Positions 31,019 to 42,162 of a stretch of 64,000 bases of DNA are shown here, one piece after another; the stretch's first letter is position 1, and each line of letters opens with the position of its first letter. The notes below the pieces were generated by a model. That model made no database searches. It saw only the letters and a list, made by a program, of their open reading frames with translations, and was not told where the DNA came from. Location: the NCBI GenBank assembly GCA_905178155.1, contig CAJINV010000004.1:11081655-11145654 (forward strand), written 5' to 3'. A program made the position numbers and the translations under genes. This stretch comes from Amoebophrya sp. A120. Taxonomy: Eukaryota; Sar; Dinophyceae; Syndiniales; Amoebophryaceae.

Positions 31019-34000
31019 TTAGCAAGGCGACGCAGCAGTGCTGGTGTTCGATGTGGAGACGTCCCCGGCTCCCTGCTGCGGCGTTTTTCCACTGGTGTCA
31101 TCGTCTTCAAAATCGTCCGCACTGTTCTCCTCCACCACGGGCGAGCATGTGTTCCGGGACCAGGACCGGCGATTGCTGTAGCGCGAGGTGTAGGAACGAG
31201 AAGAGCTACCGATGCGGTTGCTTTGGTTTTGGTTTTGCCCAGAACTGTTGCGCGTCGGGGTCGACACTGCGCACTGGTTATTTGAAATTGATGCTCCTGT
31301 CGACGCAAGAAGCTGCTGCATCACGTCGCAGCTCGTGCTGGTTACATTGCCGTGCTCGTCCTCTCCGTCATTATCCAGCGGACTGTCATCTTCTTGCTGC
31401 ACGAACTGGCTTAATTGTGGGTGTAAAGCCACCACTTCCTTCGTCCAATCCCGCAACGCGCGGCGCCAGACCTCACAGAGAAATTTCCACTTCCGGCGAG
31501 GCATCGTGGCGCTCGGATCGGGGCAAGCGGTCTTCGTAATGTCCACAGAGGTCACGGAAAGGCCCTGCGAGGATAAAAGGTCGTTTTCAAAAGATAAAGC
31601 AATCTGGTACAGGTATTAGAAAACATAAACAAGTGCATTACTAGTGTTTTAATGATTTGTGCACGTGACAGAACAAAAACATTTAGCGTGCTTCCCCATG
31701 TGAAAGATGCGCACCATCACGTAGCAAATATACCCGTGCTTCGGCCTGCGTCTTGACCTCGACAAACTCGCGGTAGGGACGGAAGCCTTTGAGTTTCTCC
31801 ACCTCTTCTTATGAGAGTGCACAACTCCCTCTCCCCCTCATCTGAAGGGCATAAGCAGCAACACAAGTGCTGGCATAACTTATGCCCTAATTTGTAATGC
31901 AAAAGCTGCGTTTACTTATGCCGCATAAGTAAACGCAGCTTTTGCATTACAAATTCACGACCGATTCTAGTTCTGTTTCGGCTTCCGAAGCCTGTCATGC
32001 AAGAAGTGCCAAAGACAAGAATACGGGTGCATATGGATTTGGTATTTTGCATGATGAATGAGGTTGAGTGCGAGGGTGAGCTGTGCATTGTCATAGTTCT
32101 TCCCGTCGCTGCACCACTTCCTCGCCTTCCTTTGGAGCGCGCTGTTGGGCTGTGGTGATTAATTTGTCTTCGTGTGTCATGCGATTACACAAAAAAAAAC
32201 AAAAACGCGCAAGTATTTCTGCTGAATAAAGTGCTGCTCGTGCACCATCGACTCCATTGCTCGGCGACCGGACCAGACAAAAGAACAGCTCACAAATTAC
32301 AACATCGACATCCACCAGAATGAAACTTTTGCAAGTACGTTTCCGGACGGTCGGCTGGCTGTTGTAGCCACCAGAGGCGTTGGCGCCCGAAGACTGCGGA
32401 ATGCCGGGGTTCGAACCTCCAAAGTGATACCACCCACGATAGTCGTAGCTGTTGTTGTACAGTGAAAATTTACAACAATAAAGATAAACTACATTGCTTT
32501 CGATTTGACTTTGAGAACTTCTCGCACTGAAGCTTTTTTTTGCTCAAGGAATCTTGTTGATGCGACATCGAGGAACTGAGAACCAACGAGCAAGTACTTC
32601 GCCCGGCGGTCCGATCTGCCACGACTCCCAATTGGGGGCCGGCTGGACGTGTACGGGAAGGGCTTGGCTGACCTTGCAGGCGTCCGAGGTGCTGCCCAGT
32701 GGCCGCTCGTCGTGTGGTCAGCAGCGTTGTTCTGCCTTGGGCCACGCGTGCTTGTCGTCCGTACGGACCCGTTGGTGATTCGGGTGGTGCTAGGGTGGAG
32801 CGCTGCTCGGTCGACATCCAGCTGGTCGTCCATGACAGGAGAACTCCCTGGCTCCTGCAGCTCCGAGTTCGCGGCAGCGGCTTCTCGTGCAACATTTGCC
32901 GGCGATGAAGTAGCAATCGACAGGTCGTGGTCTTGTTCTTGCCCTGGATTTAGCCCCTTTCCGCCCCCGCGTAGCCCCTGCAGCGCGAACCGTTTGCCCT
33001 TGCCTTTGCCGACGCGTCGGCCCTTCAAAAATCCGGCGGCGAAGCTGCTGTAGTCCAGTCCATTCGGCGTTGGGGTACTTGGGGCGCCCATCTGCGTTGT
33101 TTCATCATCATCAAGTTCAAAATCAAGTGTCTTATTTGTGGTGGGAATCATGCGAATAAATCTGACCTGTCAACAACTGAAGTGGTTGAAATGTAGTTAC
33201 AGCTTCCGCTTCGTCCGTAAACATGATGCATGGCAAGGGCACGGCAACGTAGTTGTCCTTTGAAATTGAAATCATTCATCAAGAAAAAAATGCCATCACT
33301 TTCTCGTACCTGGGTGTAACCTTGGTAGCCGCCGCCCATGGGGTTGTACTGCTGCGGAGCGTACATGGGTTGATACATCATTCCGGAGCTGCCACTCGGC
33401 ACAGCGGATGGCGTAGAAGCGGAGCTTGTGGAGTACCTGAGAGAACGTTGTGTCACCAACATCACGCCCACGCAAGAATTAATACGCAACTAATGGATAA
33501 AATCGAACTAAGTACTACATGTAGAACATACTCAAAAGCATTCGCCGAGCAGGCAGGTCAGGCGCACCATCAAACAGCACATGGCTCTAATTTGAGCGTT
33601 ATAGAATTGGGCGTTACATCAGTATGACCAGAATTGGGTTGTGTTCCAAGAAGTACTCGATATAAATCCTGGAGTTTATTTACCACTGCCCCTGTTGCGC
33701 CGCCAGCGGGTTCGCGAACAAGTAGTGTTGCGGGGCGGCGGCGGCGGGCGTTGCTCCGGTCGATGTGGTCGTTGTTGTACCACTCATGCTGGAGGACGCC
33801 TGCTTTTTCCGCGGTTTGGTCAGACGAGTAGAACCAGGTGCGTTTGGATTTGCGTTGTTCCGAGTTGTACTTGTTCGGACTCCTCCCGATTGCTGGCCAG
33901 AAGTAGACGCCTGCTGCGGCCCCCCGACCACTTCCGCTTGGTAGGCTCGCACCTGACGGATACGATAGGAATGCACAGTGAGAAGTACTTCTGACATTAC

Positions 34001-34955
34001 ATGTTGCTGTGCCACGAAAAAGCACAGGTTCTTCGTGGAGAGCAAGAGCATCGATTCAATTGCACCTACTGCAAGGACAAGGTAAAAAAGCACGACATAC
34101 ATCAGAATGTGATGGGTATAGTTACCTCCTTGTCCACCTCATCCAATATCGATGCTCCCGAGCAGCGCCTGGGTTCCGGCTCGTCTTGCATGCGACCGGC
34201 TGCGGAAGCCCGGGACGAGAGTAGCTCGTCGTGGTCACCAAGCATCAGCTCCTGCGCAGCGGGAGAGGTCTTGTACAGCATATCTCGCATGGTCGGACAC
34301 TCCGGAACCTGCACACGAGTAGCTGTTGCACTGCCGTTTCCCCCCGCAAGTAGTCCTAGTCCGCCGGAATTTTGCGGCGACTGCCCGACCGTACTGGTCG
34401 TACTCGCCGTGGGAGGCGAGGGCCGGGGCACCTCCCGTCGCGGCGGAGGGGTGGTGGCCGCAGACAATTGGGAGATGGGGCTCGGGCGCGGGGGTTTGTT
34501 TGCGATTGTCGTTTTTATCTGCTGTTGCTGAAGATTCTGGTGCTGCGCCGCTGCTGCAGTTGTACTACAACCGGTCGTAGTAGAAGCAGTCACGCTTGTC
34601 GACGTCGCACCAGCATTCTGCTTCACAACCTGCGGCTGCTGCTTCTTCGCCGCGGAAGTGTTCGACATTCCAGACGCAGTACGCACCATGATTGCGCTGT
34701 TGCGGGCGCTCTTCGGCTGCAGGTTCGTGGAGGTGGAACGGCTGCGTGCGGCTTTCAACGTTTTTTGTGACTGCGACGTGCCAAGGATCGGGAACTGCTG
34801 CGCGGCCAGGGAATTCGCTGGAACCGTCGCGGGAGCGTAGGTCGGGGCTGTAAGTGCAGTTGGGTTCGATGTCGTCGGACGGTCGTCGTGTGTTGCTATC
34901 TTTTGAACAAGCCCTAAGCCTAACAGGGCGAGGAAAATGATCAGGAGGACTACTA
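31019..34955 (-). CDS. Unknown multi-exon protein with N-terminal membrane segment and low-complexity body
   Basis: Exons are about 34955-34136, 33952-33684, 33436-33310, 33091-32598, 32448-32339, 32167-32097, 31805-31734 and 31564-31019. Six joins are GT-AG and in frame; for example DEVDKE|VRAYQAE, QGQW|YSTSSAS, QGYTQ|MGAPSTP and RRAN|YDYRGWYHFGG. One join (EVVQRRE|EEVEKLKG) removes introner G. The first exon seen begins with a hydrophobic anchor (LLIIFLALLGLGLV). The rest is Ser/Thr/Gln-rich with MMYQPMYAPQQYNPMGGGYQ, a Gly/Arg/Lys patch (KGRRVGKGKGKRF) and a conserved-looking KFLCEVWRRALRDWTKEVVA near the C-terminus. No start codon is visible for the first exon, so the 5' end is missing. 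No family recognised. Confidence 0.6.
31810..32096. mobile_element. Introner G carrying a nested perfect palindrome
   Basis: 287 bp; TATGAGAGTGCACAACTCCC and GAGCTGTGCATTGTCATAG are imperfectly complementary ends. Duplication TTCT (31806-31809 and 32097-32100). Excision gives VVQRREEEVEKLKGF in frame. Confidence 0.75.
31889..31955. repeat. Perfect 33-bp palindrome with 1-nt centre inside introner G
   Basis: The arms begin AATTTGTAATGCAAAAGCTG at 31889 and mirror exactly to 31955 around a single C at 31922. The outer arms contain ATTTGTAATGC. A second small palindrome, GGCATAA-C-TTATGCC, lies at 31872-31886. Confidence 0.93.
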
Positions 34956-35095
34956 GCAGTTAGTAGCAAGAAGACAACTACCTCGTGGTTTTACAACCAT
35001 CTGAATGATCACATCAAGATTTTCTTCTACGTATCTATTGATACTATAGGATTTTGAGTTACTTTTTTTTGTCGTACAAACATTTCAATTGAATG

Positions 35096-36080
35096 TCATT
35101 GAATACTGCTCCGCGCACTGGTTAGCGGCTGGTTGAGCAGCATGTTGGACACGTATTGTGGGTCGACCAGAGCGTTCCCTTTGCTGTCGTACGACAGATT
35201 TTGCAGGGGGACAAAGACTATCAAAAGCAAATATGTCTGGGTCTGGAAGAATGGAAGTTTGTCATGCTTGTCTGACATCACTCTCAAGTCTGTCATGCAG
35301 ATTACCCAAAAGCCCTATTTTTCTCTCATGCGGAAGCTCACTTTGTCATGCAGAAAAGCCAAGACTGTAGCACCTCCAAAATTTGTCATGCTTGCCAGTC
35401 AATTGAGGCGTCCTCGTCGTTCTGAACCAGCATCACAAGTTTCCAGACCCAGACATTTTTACAGTTGATAAAGACCGGCACCACCACCCCGGGCTGCATG
35501 ATGTTCACCACCGGAATGCCCTCTTGCTCCGACGATATGCTGTGCAAAAGTATCGTACTCGTACTAATCGCATTCATGCATTACAAATCTTGCTGTCAAG
35601 GTAAATCCGCATTACAAATTTTCTTTCTCATGCTGAGGAAATTTGTCATGCACTTATACGAGTACGATACTTTTGCAATGCATAGACGAGTCCTTCTGAT
35701 CTCCTTTGTTCTTATTTCCTGGTTCTTGTGCTCCTTGTCCTTGTTCCTGCTGCTGCTTCCCTGTAGTTGCGCCGGAAGAGGTCGCGGCGCCAGTGGCCGC
35801 GATGGAGGTTTTAATATTGGTACAACTTCCAGACGAGGAAGACTGTCCAACATCCACCGCAGTAGAAGTAGCAGCAGCCGCTGCAGCTGCGTTTGCGGCG
35901 GCCATTTCCGTGGCTTTTGATTTGTCTCCCGTTGGCATTTCCAAACCGCTCACGAGCGGTGCCACATCCTTTTCGGATGGAACAAACGGCTGCATGACGG
36001 GCAGAGAAGGACGACACCTAGGTTTCCAGTTTAGTAGACCATCGATAATGATCGAAGATTCGATTGCTTCAGCGTCTTCG
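35096..36080 (-). CDS. Unknown low-complexity protein, 5' end unresolved
   Basis: Exons from the 3' end are 35212-35096, 35530-35470 and 35685 upward. From the Met at 35995 the joined frame is 489 nt (162 residues); the open frame extends upstream to about 36080 (LAEDAEAIESSIIIDGLLNW). Element A5 is removed at KDSS|EQEGIPVVNIM and element C2 at VVVPVF|VPLQNLSYD. Both junctions keep the frame, ending NQPLTSARSSIQ-stop. The middle is Ala/Ser/Gln-rich. Another possible exon (36337-36270, IFEDAAKEKSVEATLQRGSI) lies upstream but I found no in-frame join. No family recognised. Confidence 0.5.
35219..35469. mobile_element. Introner C2 (family C)
   Basis: 251 bp; ends contain ATGTCTGGGTCTGGAA as inverted repeat. 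Duplication AAAGAC (35213-35218 and 35470-35475). The interior has TTTGTCATGC four times and GCATCACAAG. Confidence 0.88.
35536..35684. mobile_element. Introner A5 (family A)
   Basis: 149 bp; TATGCTGTGCAAAAGTATCG and CGATACTTTTGCAATGCATA. Duplication GACGA (35531-35535 and 35685-35689). The interior has GCATTACAAAT and ATTTGTCATGC. Confidence 0.9.
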
Positions 36081-36084
36081 GCGA

Positions 36085-39000
36085 GCTCATGAGTTCAGTA
36101 TCAGTGTCGATTTCTATTTCATCGGAATGAGAATAATTTGCTAGCTGTGCGCAAGAGCTTCCAGTTCCAAAGCCAAACGTCTGCGTCTCGGCCTCGTGTC
36201 ATCATCCTGTCATGGTTTTGACTACACGTCATCTTAAGTTTCAAAAAGCAGCCACAGTACCTGCTCCCGATAGAACCCCGCTGCAAAGTTGCTTCGACAG
36301 ATTTCTCTTTAGCGGCGTCTTCAAATATCTGACACACAAAAAATGGCTCTCCGAGTAAATGTGTGCGGGGCGAGGTATTTACGATGACCGTATCGGTATC
36401 ACAAATTGAAGTATTTTTCGCGTCGTCGACTCAACCTGTTTCTACTGGTCGTGATAGCGTGGAGGTCTAAGCGCCGCGGTTGCAGAAGATCGCCAGAACA
36501 GCTTGACTGTGGTAAAAATGGGGCGCACGTCCGGGCACTTGCGTGGTCGTTAGATTTTTAGAGATATGCAGGTTCAGAAAGCGCGTCACATTTTGGCCCA
36601 GGACGAAGGTTGTGCGCGACTCCTCCGTGTGCTAGCGCGCGAAAACAAAGTCGCAGGATGAGTTTTTTGACCTGCGCAGCTACACTTCTACAATTGCACC
36701 TGAGTTGTCAGGGCCGCTTGTTCTCTCGCTGGCTTCTTTTATGTACTAATAGGTACTTAGTGTGAAAGGAGTGTAGAGAGGTATTAGGCTGGTTTACGTT
36801 TAGAGATAGGGACAGCTGTAGGACAAAAACAAGTTGAAAGTCAAGGTTCCAGTATGTACGTCTTCCACCACTACTTCCACCAGCACCACAGGATACAGAT
36901 TATAATCGTAATGTCTCTGTGAGAGAAGGACAATGACAAGAACAATGTACTGACGCTATTGCTGAGACAAGAAAAAACCAAATCTTGTTGCCAACATCTT
37001 TCGTCTGACTGTTCTATATTCCAACACGACTACCTAGCCATACCATCGCTTTAGCATTGTGTCCTCTAGCCTTATGGTTAATATGCTTTGAAATTAGAAG
37101 ACAAGCGTAGCTACAACTACATTCACTGACGTAGAAAATGTAAGTAAATGTCTTCTAAATCTTCATCCATCAAACGGAAACGTCTATTTATATGTGCCAT
37201 ATTACCATTACGTACGGCCGTTTACAAATTTTCACTCTCGCTCATTCGTGAGAGCCAGCACTACAGTGTCCTTACCGTGCAAAGGACCCTGTAGTGCCAG
37301 GGCGACTTTGATGAATCCTTTTTCGTCCACCTTAGCAGCAGCAGAGTCTGCACAACTTTGTCTTTGTCAACGCCACAAATTAACAGCAAATATCCTCGAA
37401 ACGCACACATGACGAAACAGAAGAACAACAACGATGCGCCGGTTTACAAACCGGAGAACAAATAAATCACGTGGCCATCGAGCTGCCCTTCCAGGAAAAC
37501 GCTGTCTGCTTCATGAGCACTAACAGACCGGATCTCACAAGAGAACGCTAACGCTTTCTCGTTGTCGTTCTTGCTGGACACAATGGCTGGCCCGTTTCTT
37601 CTTTGCTTCATTCGTGGTCAAAGTGAATCACAAATGGAAATTCTAGAGATCGTGGTCGTCGTGAACGTGATGTGGAACACCTCCCGCCAGGTCACTCATT
37701 GCCTTCTTTCTGAACAAATAAAAATGAACCCATAAGCGCCTGGTACTCCACAATACCGGTCGCGGCACCGCTTCCTTGACACGATCAACCGGCACCATGA
37801 CCCGGGCGGCCAAAAGCTGCGTTTTCCTTGGGCGGCACGCGGTGGGACCAACACCACAAACGCGCGCCCGCCGGTGCCCCTGGACGAATGGTTGCGTGCC
37901 TCGGGAACAAACAGGCCGACGAGGGGATGGGCAGCCCGGCCGCAGGCCCACGACGGCAAGCCCCCCCGCGGCGAGGAAAAGCCGACGGGAGTTTATTGGT
38001 TCCCCGGCTGCCGGTCCAGTCTACTCTATATAATACTATGCGGCGCGCAGGCGCCAAGAAAGAACGGCCGCAACGCTACCGGGCCGCCGGGCCTGGCCCT
38101 CCAGGCCGGAAGCGGGAGCATGCGGCCGGGCCGCCGCCCCAGCGGTCCGCTCGGGGGGCGCCCCGCCCCCCTCACCACCCAGGGACAGGCGGAGGCCCCC
38201 CAGCCGGAACGACGCCCGCGCTGGCAATCAGGGCCATGCGGGAGGGCGTCAAAATAAAAACAAAAACGCGCCGGGTCGGCAATTGCCTTTCCCTTCCGTG
38301 CCTGTCCTACATTCCCGCGAGGGCGCCCGCGCTCTTCTTGGAGGGTCGCCGGCCTGCTTCACCTGTTGCAGACGACTCTTGCTGCGAGGCTGCTGCCACC
38401 GGCCAGCCTGCTGCCCGAGGAGATTCCCGACCGCCCTCTTGCCATCCGCCGGGAGTGCCTCAAATGCGAACGGCTCGGCCAGGAGCAGGAACGCTGACCC
38501 ACACACGGCGACGCTGTTGGTACAGAAGCCGAAGCCCACCGGGACGCGCCACCTGGCCCTGCGTATGCTACAGAAAGCAACAGGGTGGGCGCAGCTTAGT
38601 TTGCGGGTGCGCTTCGGGCGCGCCCATTTGTCCAAAACAAAAACACAACGAGTGAAGAGATAACTCCCCTTTTCTCCTGCTATTGGCGAGTTTGGGTTTG
38701 GGAATATTCGTACACTCAATCACATTCACTCTCTCTCGCAACAAAAAGTCTTCTTGTACGCTCTTGTGCTGTGTCGCATTTCATGCCCATGGTTCACCTC
38801 GTTTCGTTTTCGTGCCACTCGGGCTCGTTCTTTGTGCCGCTGAGTTATCGCTTCGTCATCGTCCTCTCGTCATCAAGAAGTCTCCACTTTCATACTCTTC
38901 TCGTACGTAGAAGTGACAATTTCGGAAACGGCCCTTCGGTTCGCACATTCAGCACCAGGTCAATGTCGCCGGCGCCGAAGCGATCATTTTCAACTTTATC

Positions 39001-39282
39001 GGTACCACATAGCAAAAGAACACTTGGAATCTTTCATGCCAACGCGAAAACAGATGAACGATATGTACGCATAGTCGTTCGACGTAGGTGTGGCAACCGT
39101 CGTTTCGTTATTTTGTAAAATTCGCGCTAAAAAGATTTCAATGAGGAGGTGAGCGCAAGCGATTCTTTTTGTTGGGTCGCCATCTCGTCAGTGACAGTGT
39201 CGAGTTTCTACTCGACATTGAGCTATAGTTCTTGTTGGCGTTGGCATCATGTTGACGAGCTTACGAAATGAATCGCCAGCCA
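36085..39282. other. Long intergenic region with a hairpin and a GC-rich island
   Basis: 36.1-37.2 kb shows no gene. A strong hairpin lies at 37258-37297. About 37750-38650 is GC-rich and open in several frames on both strands (longest 275 codons, plus). No frame resembles a protein family and I could not find inverted ends around the island. 38.7-39.28 kb holds nothing I can name. Confidence 0.5.
37258..37297. other. Strong hairpin, candidate structured RNA
   Basis: Stem GCACTACAG/CTGTAGTGC (9 bp), one mismatch, GTCCTT/AAGGAC (6 bp), loop ACCGTGCA. It lies in a gene-free stretch. No other snRNA or snoRNA features (boxes, Sm site) were recognised. Confidence 0.5.
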
Positions 39283-41079
39283 CTATCTCCTCAACCCCGG
39301 TCTGTTCCCCTGCCCGGCGTTTTTGGGTTTCACCTCCGCTTCTTCCACCCGGTGCAGGAAGATTTTCCGGGGTATGTTCGTGAAGTTGTGCTCGTGGCCC
39401 TTGCTCCAGTCGTAGCTGCAAGCGTAGGCGAACAGCTGCCCGGTGGGGTTGAACGCGGTCGCGGTAATGGGCGCGCCGACGGCGTTGAACTGTTTTAGGC
39501 GCTGCCGGTTGTCCTTGTCCCAGAAAGTGAAGACGCCTGACATGGATAGGGTGTTTGAATTCGGTGTCGCGATGAGGTCACAAGCACTCAGGAAAAAAAA
39601 AGGTTCAAAATCTAGTCAAAAATGCACGAATCAAAATCACAATTCAAATTCATGGCGTCGCCATCCAGGAACAGCAGAGTCATGCATTCGAAAAAAATCT
39701 CGATACCATCGCTGCCTGCTGTTGAGAAGGTCCCATATGATGGGTGAAAGGCGATGCTGTTCACGGCGTATATCTCATCGTTGTTCCTGTTTAACAAATG
39801 TTAAAGTTAATGTTTATGCTAGTGGTTGGGAAGCAGAATCCGAAGGCAAAACCCAAGATGCTTACTTTACAGACTCATTCTGCAACCAGAAACGACCATG
39901 AAAATTTTTGCAACAAAAAGGAGGAATTCTTCAGTTTCACGCTTTATACCTGTGGCACTTGAACGCGAAGTTTTTGTCTGTCTGCTGGACGTAGGCGATC
40001 GAGCACCTCCCTTCTATGCTTCCAACGGCATACCCTGTCTTGTCCGGGAACGCGGCGACGCATCGTGTCTGCATCTTCAACGCGGTCTCACCGGCTTTTG
40101 CGGGTTGCGTGCTGTTCTTGATGTTGTTGAGGTCGTAGCATAGGAGCTTTCGCTCCGCGGTGCCGACCACAAGCAACGGAAATTGCAGGTCCATGCTGTA
40201 GACCCGCTCGGGAAGGTCAAGTGACGCTGCTGGCTGCGTGCTCTGACCTGTGGGAGTGTTCTTGGAAATTGAACCCATTACCATTTCCATGTATGCTGAT
40301 GTGGATGTGATGTCTGACAATATACTTAGATAACTCCACCAATTTGGCACTTTCTTCGCAAAAAAATGAAATACAAATAAGTGAAAGCCAAATTATCAAA
40401 GCTGATACCTGTCCAGAACTTGATCGTTCTGTCCCAGGAGCCTGATATGAGCATTTTCAGCTCGTCGCACCAGAAGACCTCCTTGACCGGCGCGTTGTGT
40501 TGCCCGATGATCTGCTCTTGGTTGTTCTGCAGATTTCGCATCTTAATTTTGTTGTCGCACCCGCCGGAGAAGAGTATTGTCCCGTCTTTCGAGAACCCAC
40601 AGCACAAAACCGGTCCGTCGTGCTGGTATTGCAACACCGGGTTCGCCTGCACTTGGAGCTGGGCCGCGGTGGCACCAATGCCACCCTGCTGCATGGTCAC
40701 GCTCCACACGCGGATCTGAACGATCATGATTTTTGGGGAGGTTGACAATATTTATATTCGGGTACTATCATGGAAGACTAGGTAAGAAATGCAGGCATCG
40801 GCATGCGCATGTATCTGTGACCACTATGCTATCTATGACCATCACTTTCTAAGTAAGTCTAAGAGGTTTTTTCCATAAAAAGCAACATTTGCCAGACCAG
40901 TCGCCTAAGCCTTTCAAACAGTATGATTGTAGAAGTACTGATCTATCCCAGCTCCCCACAGCGAGTGCATTTTGACAGGACCAGGACAGACACGAAATCC
41001 CGTCTTCGGGTGGGTTTGGCACTTCGATGTCGCCATTCGGGTTGCCGGCGTCTACCTGCGGTTGCCCACCGCCGAACAT
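39283..41079 (-). CDS. RAE1: mRNA export factor RAE1/Gle2 (WD40 propeller)
   Basis: Five exons (41079-40939, 40715-40409, 40247-39950, 39786-39707, 39536-39283) total 1,080 nt, 359 residues, against 368 in human. All four introns (161-223 nt) are GT-AG; none is a TIR element. Diagnostic stretches are PPEDGISCLSWS at the N-terminus, LISGSWDRTIKFWTG, SLDLPERVYSMDL, VGTAERKLLCYDL, YAVGSIEGRCSIAYV, FKCHRNNDEIYAVNSIAFHP and FAYACSYDWSKGHE. RAE1 binds the GLEBS motif of nucleoporin NUP98 and works in mRNA export and the spindle checkpoint. The start MFGGGQPQ fits the family; an in-frame Met lies 24 nt upstream. Confidence 0.95.
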
Positions 41080-42162
41080 GATGGGTCTTTCTGGGAAGAA
41101 CAAGAACCTCTACTCAGAGTTGGAACTGGTATTCGTGGTTGTCCCTCGCTCGTCGGTGGTGGATCGACTTCTTCTTCAGTGAAAACTCGGGTCGCTGCTG
41201 GTCTTCGCGTGTCGGTGTCGCCATGGGATGTTCTTTTACTTTTATTCACTCGATAATGATAAACTTCTAGGTAAAAATTTCAGCCAGTTAACTTTGAATT
41301 TCTGAGGAAAAAAGCGAATGGGATCTAGCTGTAGAAGGCCGTCGCTGTATGAATAAACCGTAGCCAGGTATTCTGACAAAACCTCAGAAACAGAAGCACG
41401 ATTCTGTGATGAAATGAAAGGAGCCCTGTTGACAGATTCGATATTGGAATAAAAGGTTGCTACTCTGGAATCGCTATTGCAGCTTCGCTTCTACTAAAAA
41501 ACATATCAAATCCGCACAGTTTCATCAGCGCTAGTTTTTCATTTCAGTAAATCGAATTATCAGAAATAAATCAGCTCGCGCGACAATTCTAGCGCGAAAC
41601 TTATGAATCGACATCGCAAAAATGGATCGGTACGCAGTGCGTAGTCGGTTTCTCATGAACTGCGGTCTTTCTTGTCTCTGTTTCTGAACTTCTTTTGGGG
41701 CCTGGCGTTATTTGGAACGCCACGTCGGACACGCCCAGCAGCAAAGACGAAGTCCTCCAGCAAGAACGAAGTCGAGTTTAAGGAAAAGAGGTTGATCTTG
41801 ACGTTCGATCAGCCACTGACGGCAATTTTGTTCGCGATTTGCTGAACGACAAAATAATGAAACGCGGTTTTGAAGCAGCAAAAGAACACTCTGCGAAAGG
41901 TTTGCTGGCGACAAAATGCGAAAGGTTCGACAGCCGCGGGGGCCAGTCGACGTCACGGCGCAGAGCGATGATCTTATTCTGATGTTTTCCTCTCTCTATC
42001 TCAGCCTCGGGTAGCTCACCACGATGGACGTAAGTAGTCTTCAGCAGCGCACAGAAAAAAAGTTCGATTGGGAAAAAATCGTGAATAATGTGAAATAGTT
42101 TTGCACGAAGCTGCGAATGTTGACAGCAGACAGTCCGCAAGATAAGCGTCATCACAACCACG
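41080..42162. other. Intergenic region, no supported gene
   Basis: 5' leader of RAE1 and 3' trailer of the UTP15-like gene. A 153-codon minus-strand frame overlapping 41778-42239 is a shadow reaching into UTP15. Confidence 0.5.

Noticed and set aside
33437-34135. Introner status for introns of the 31-35 kb gene other than element G
   Set aside because: These introns have GTA...CAG ends, no TIRs and no flanking duplications, so they are ordinary introns.
37828-38655. 275-codon plus-strand open frame in the GC-rich island, with comparable frames on the minus strand
   Set aside because: Several frames are open at once because GC-rich sequence lacks stops; none resembles a protein.
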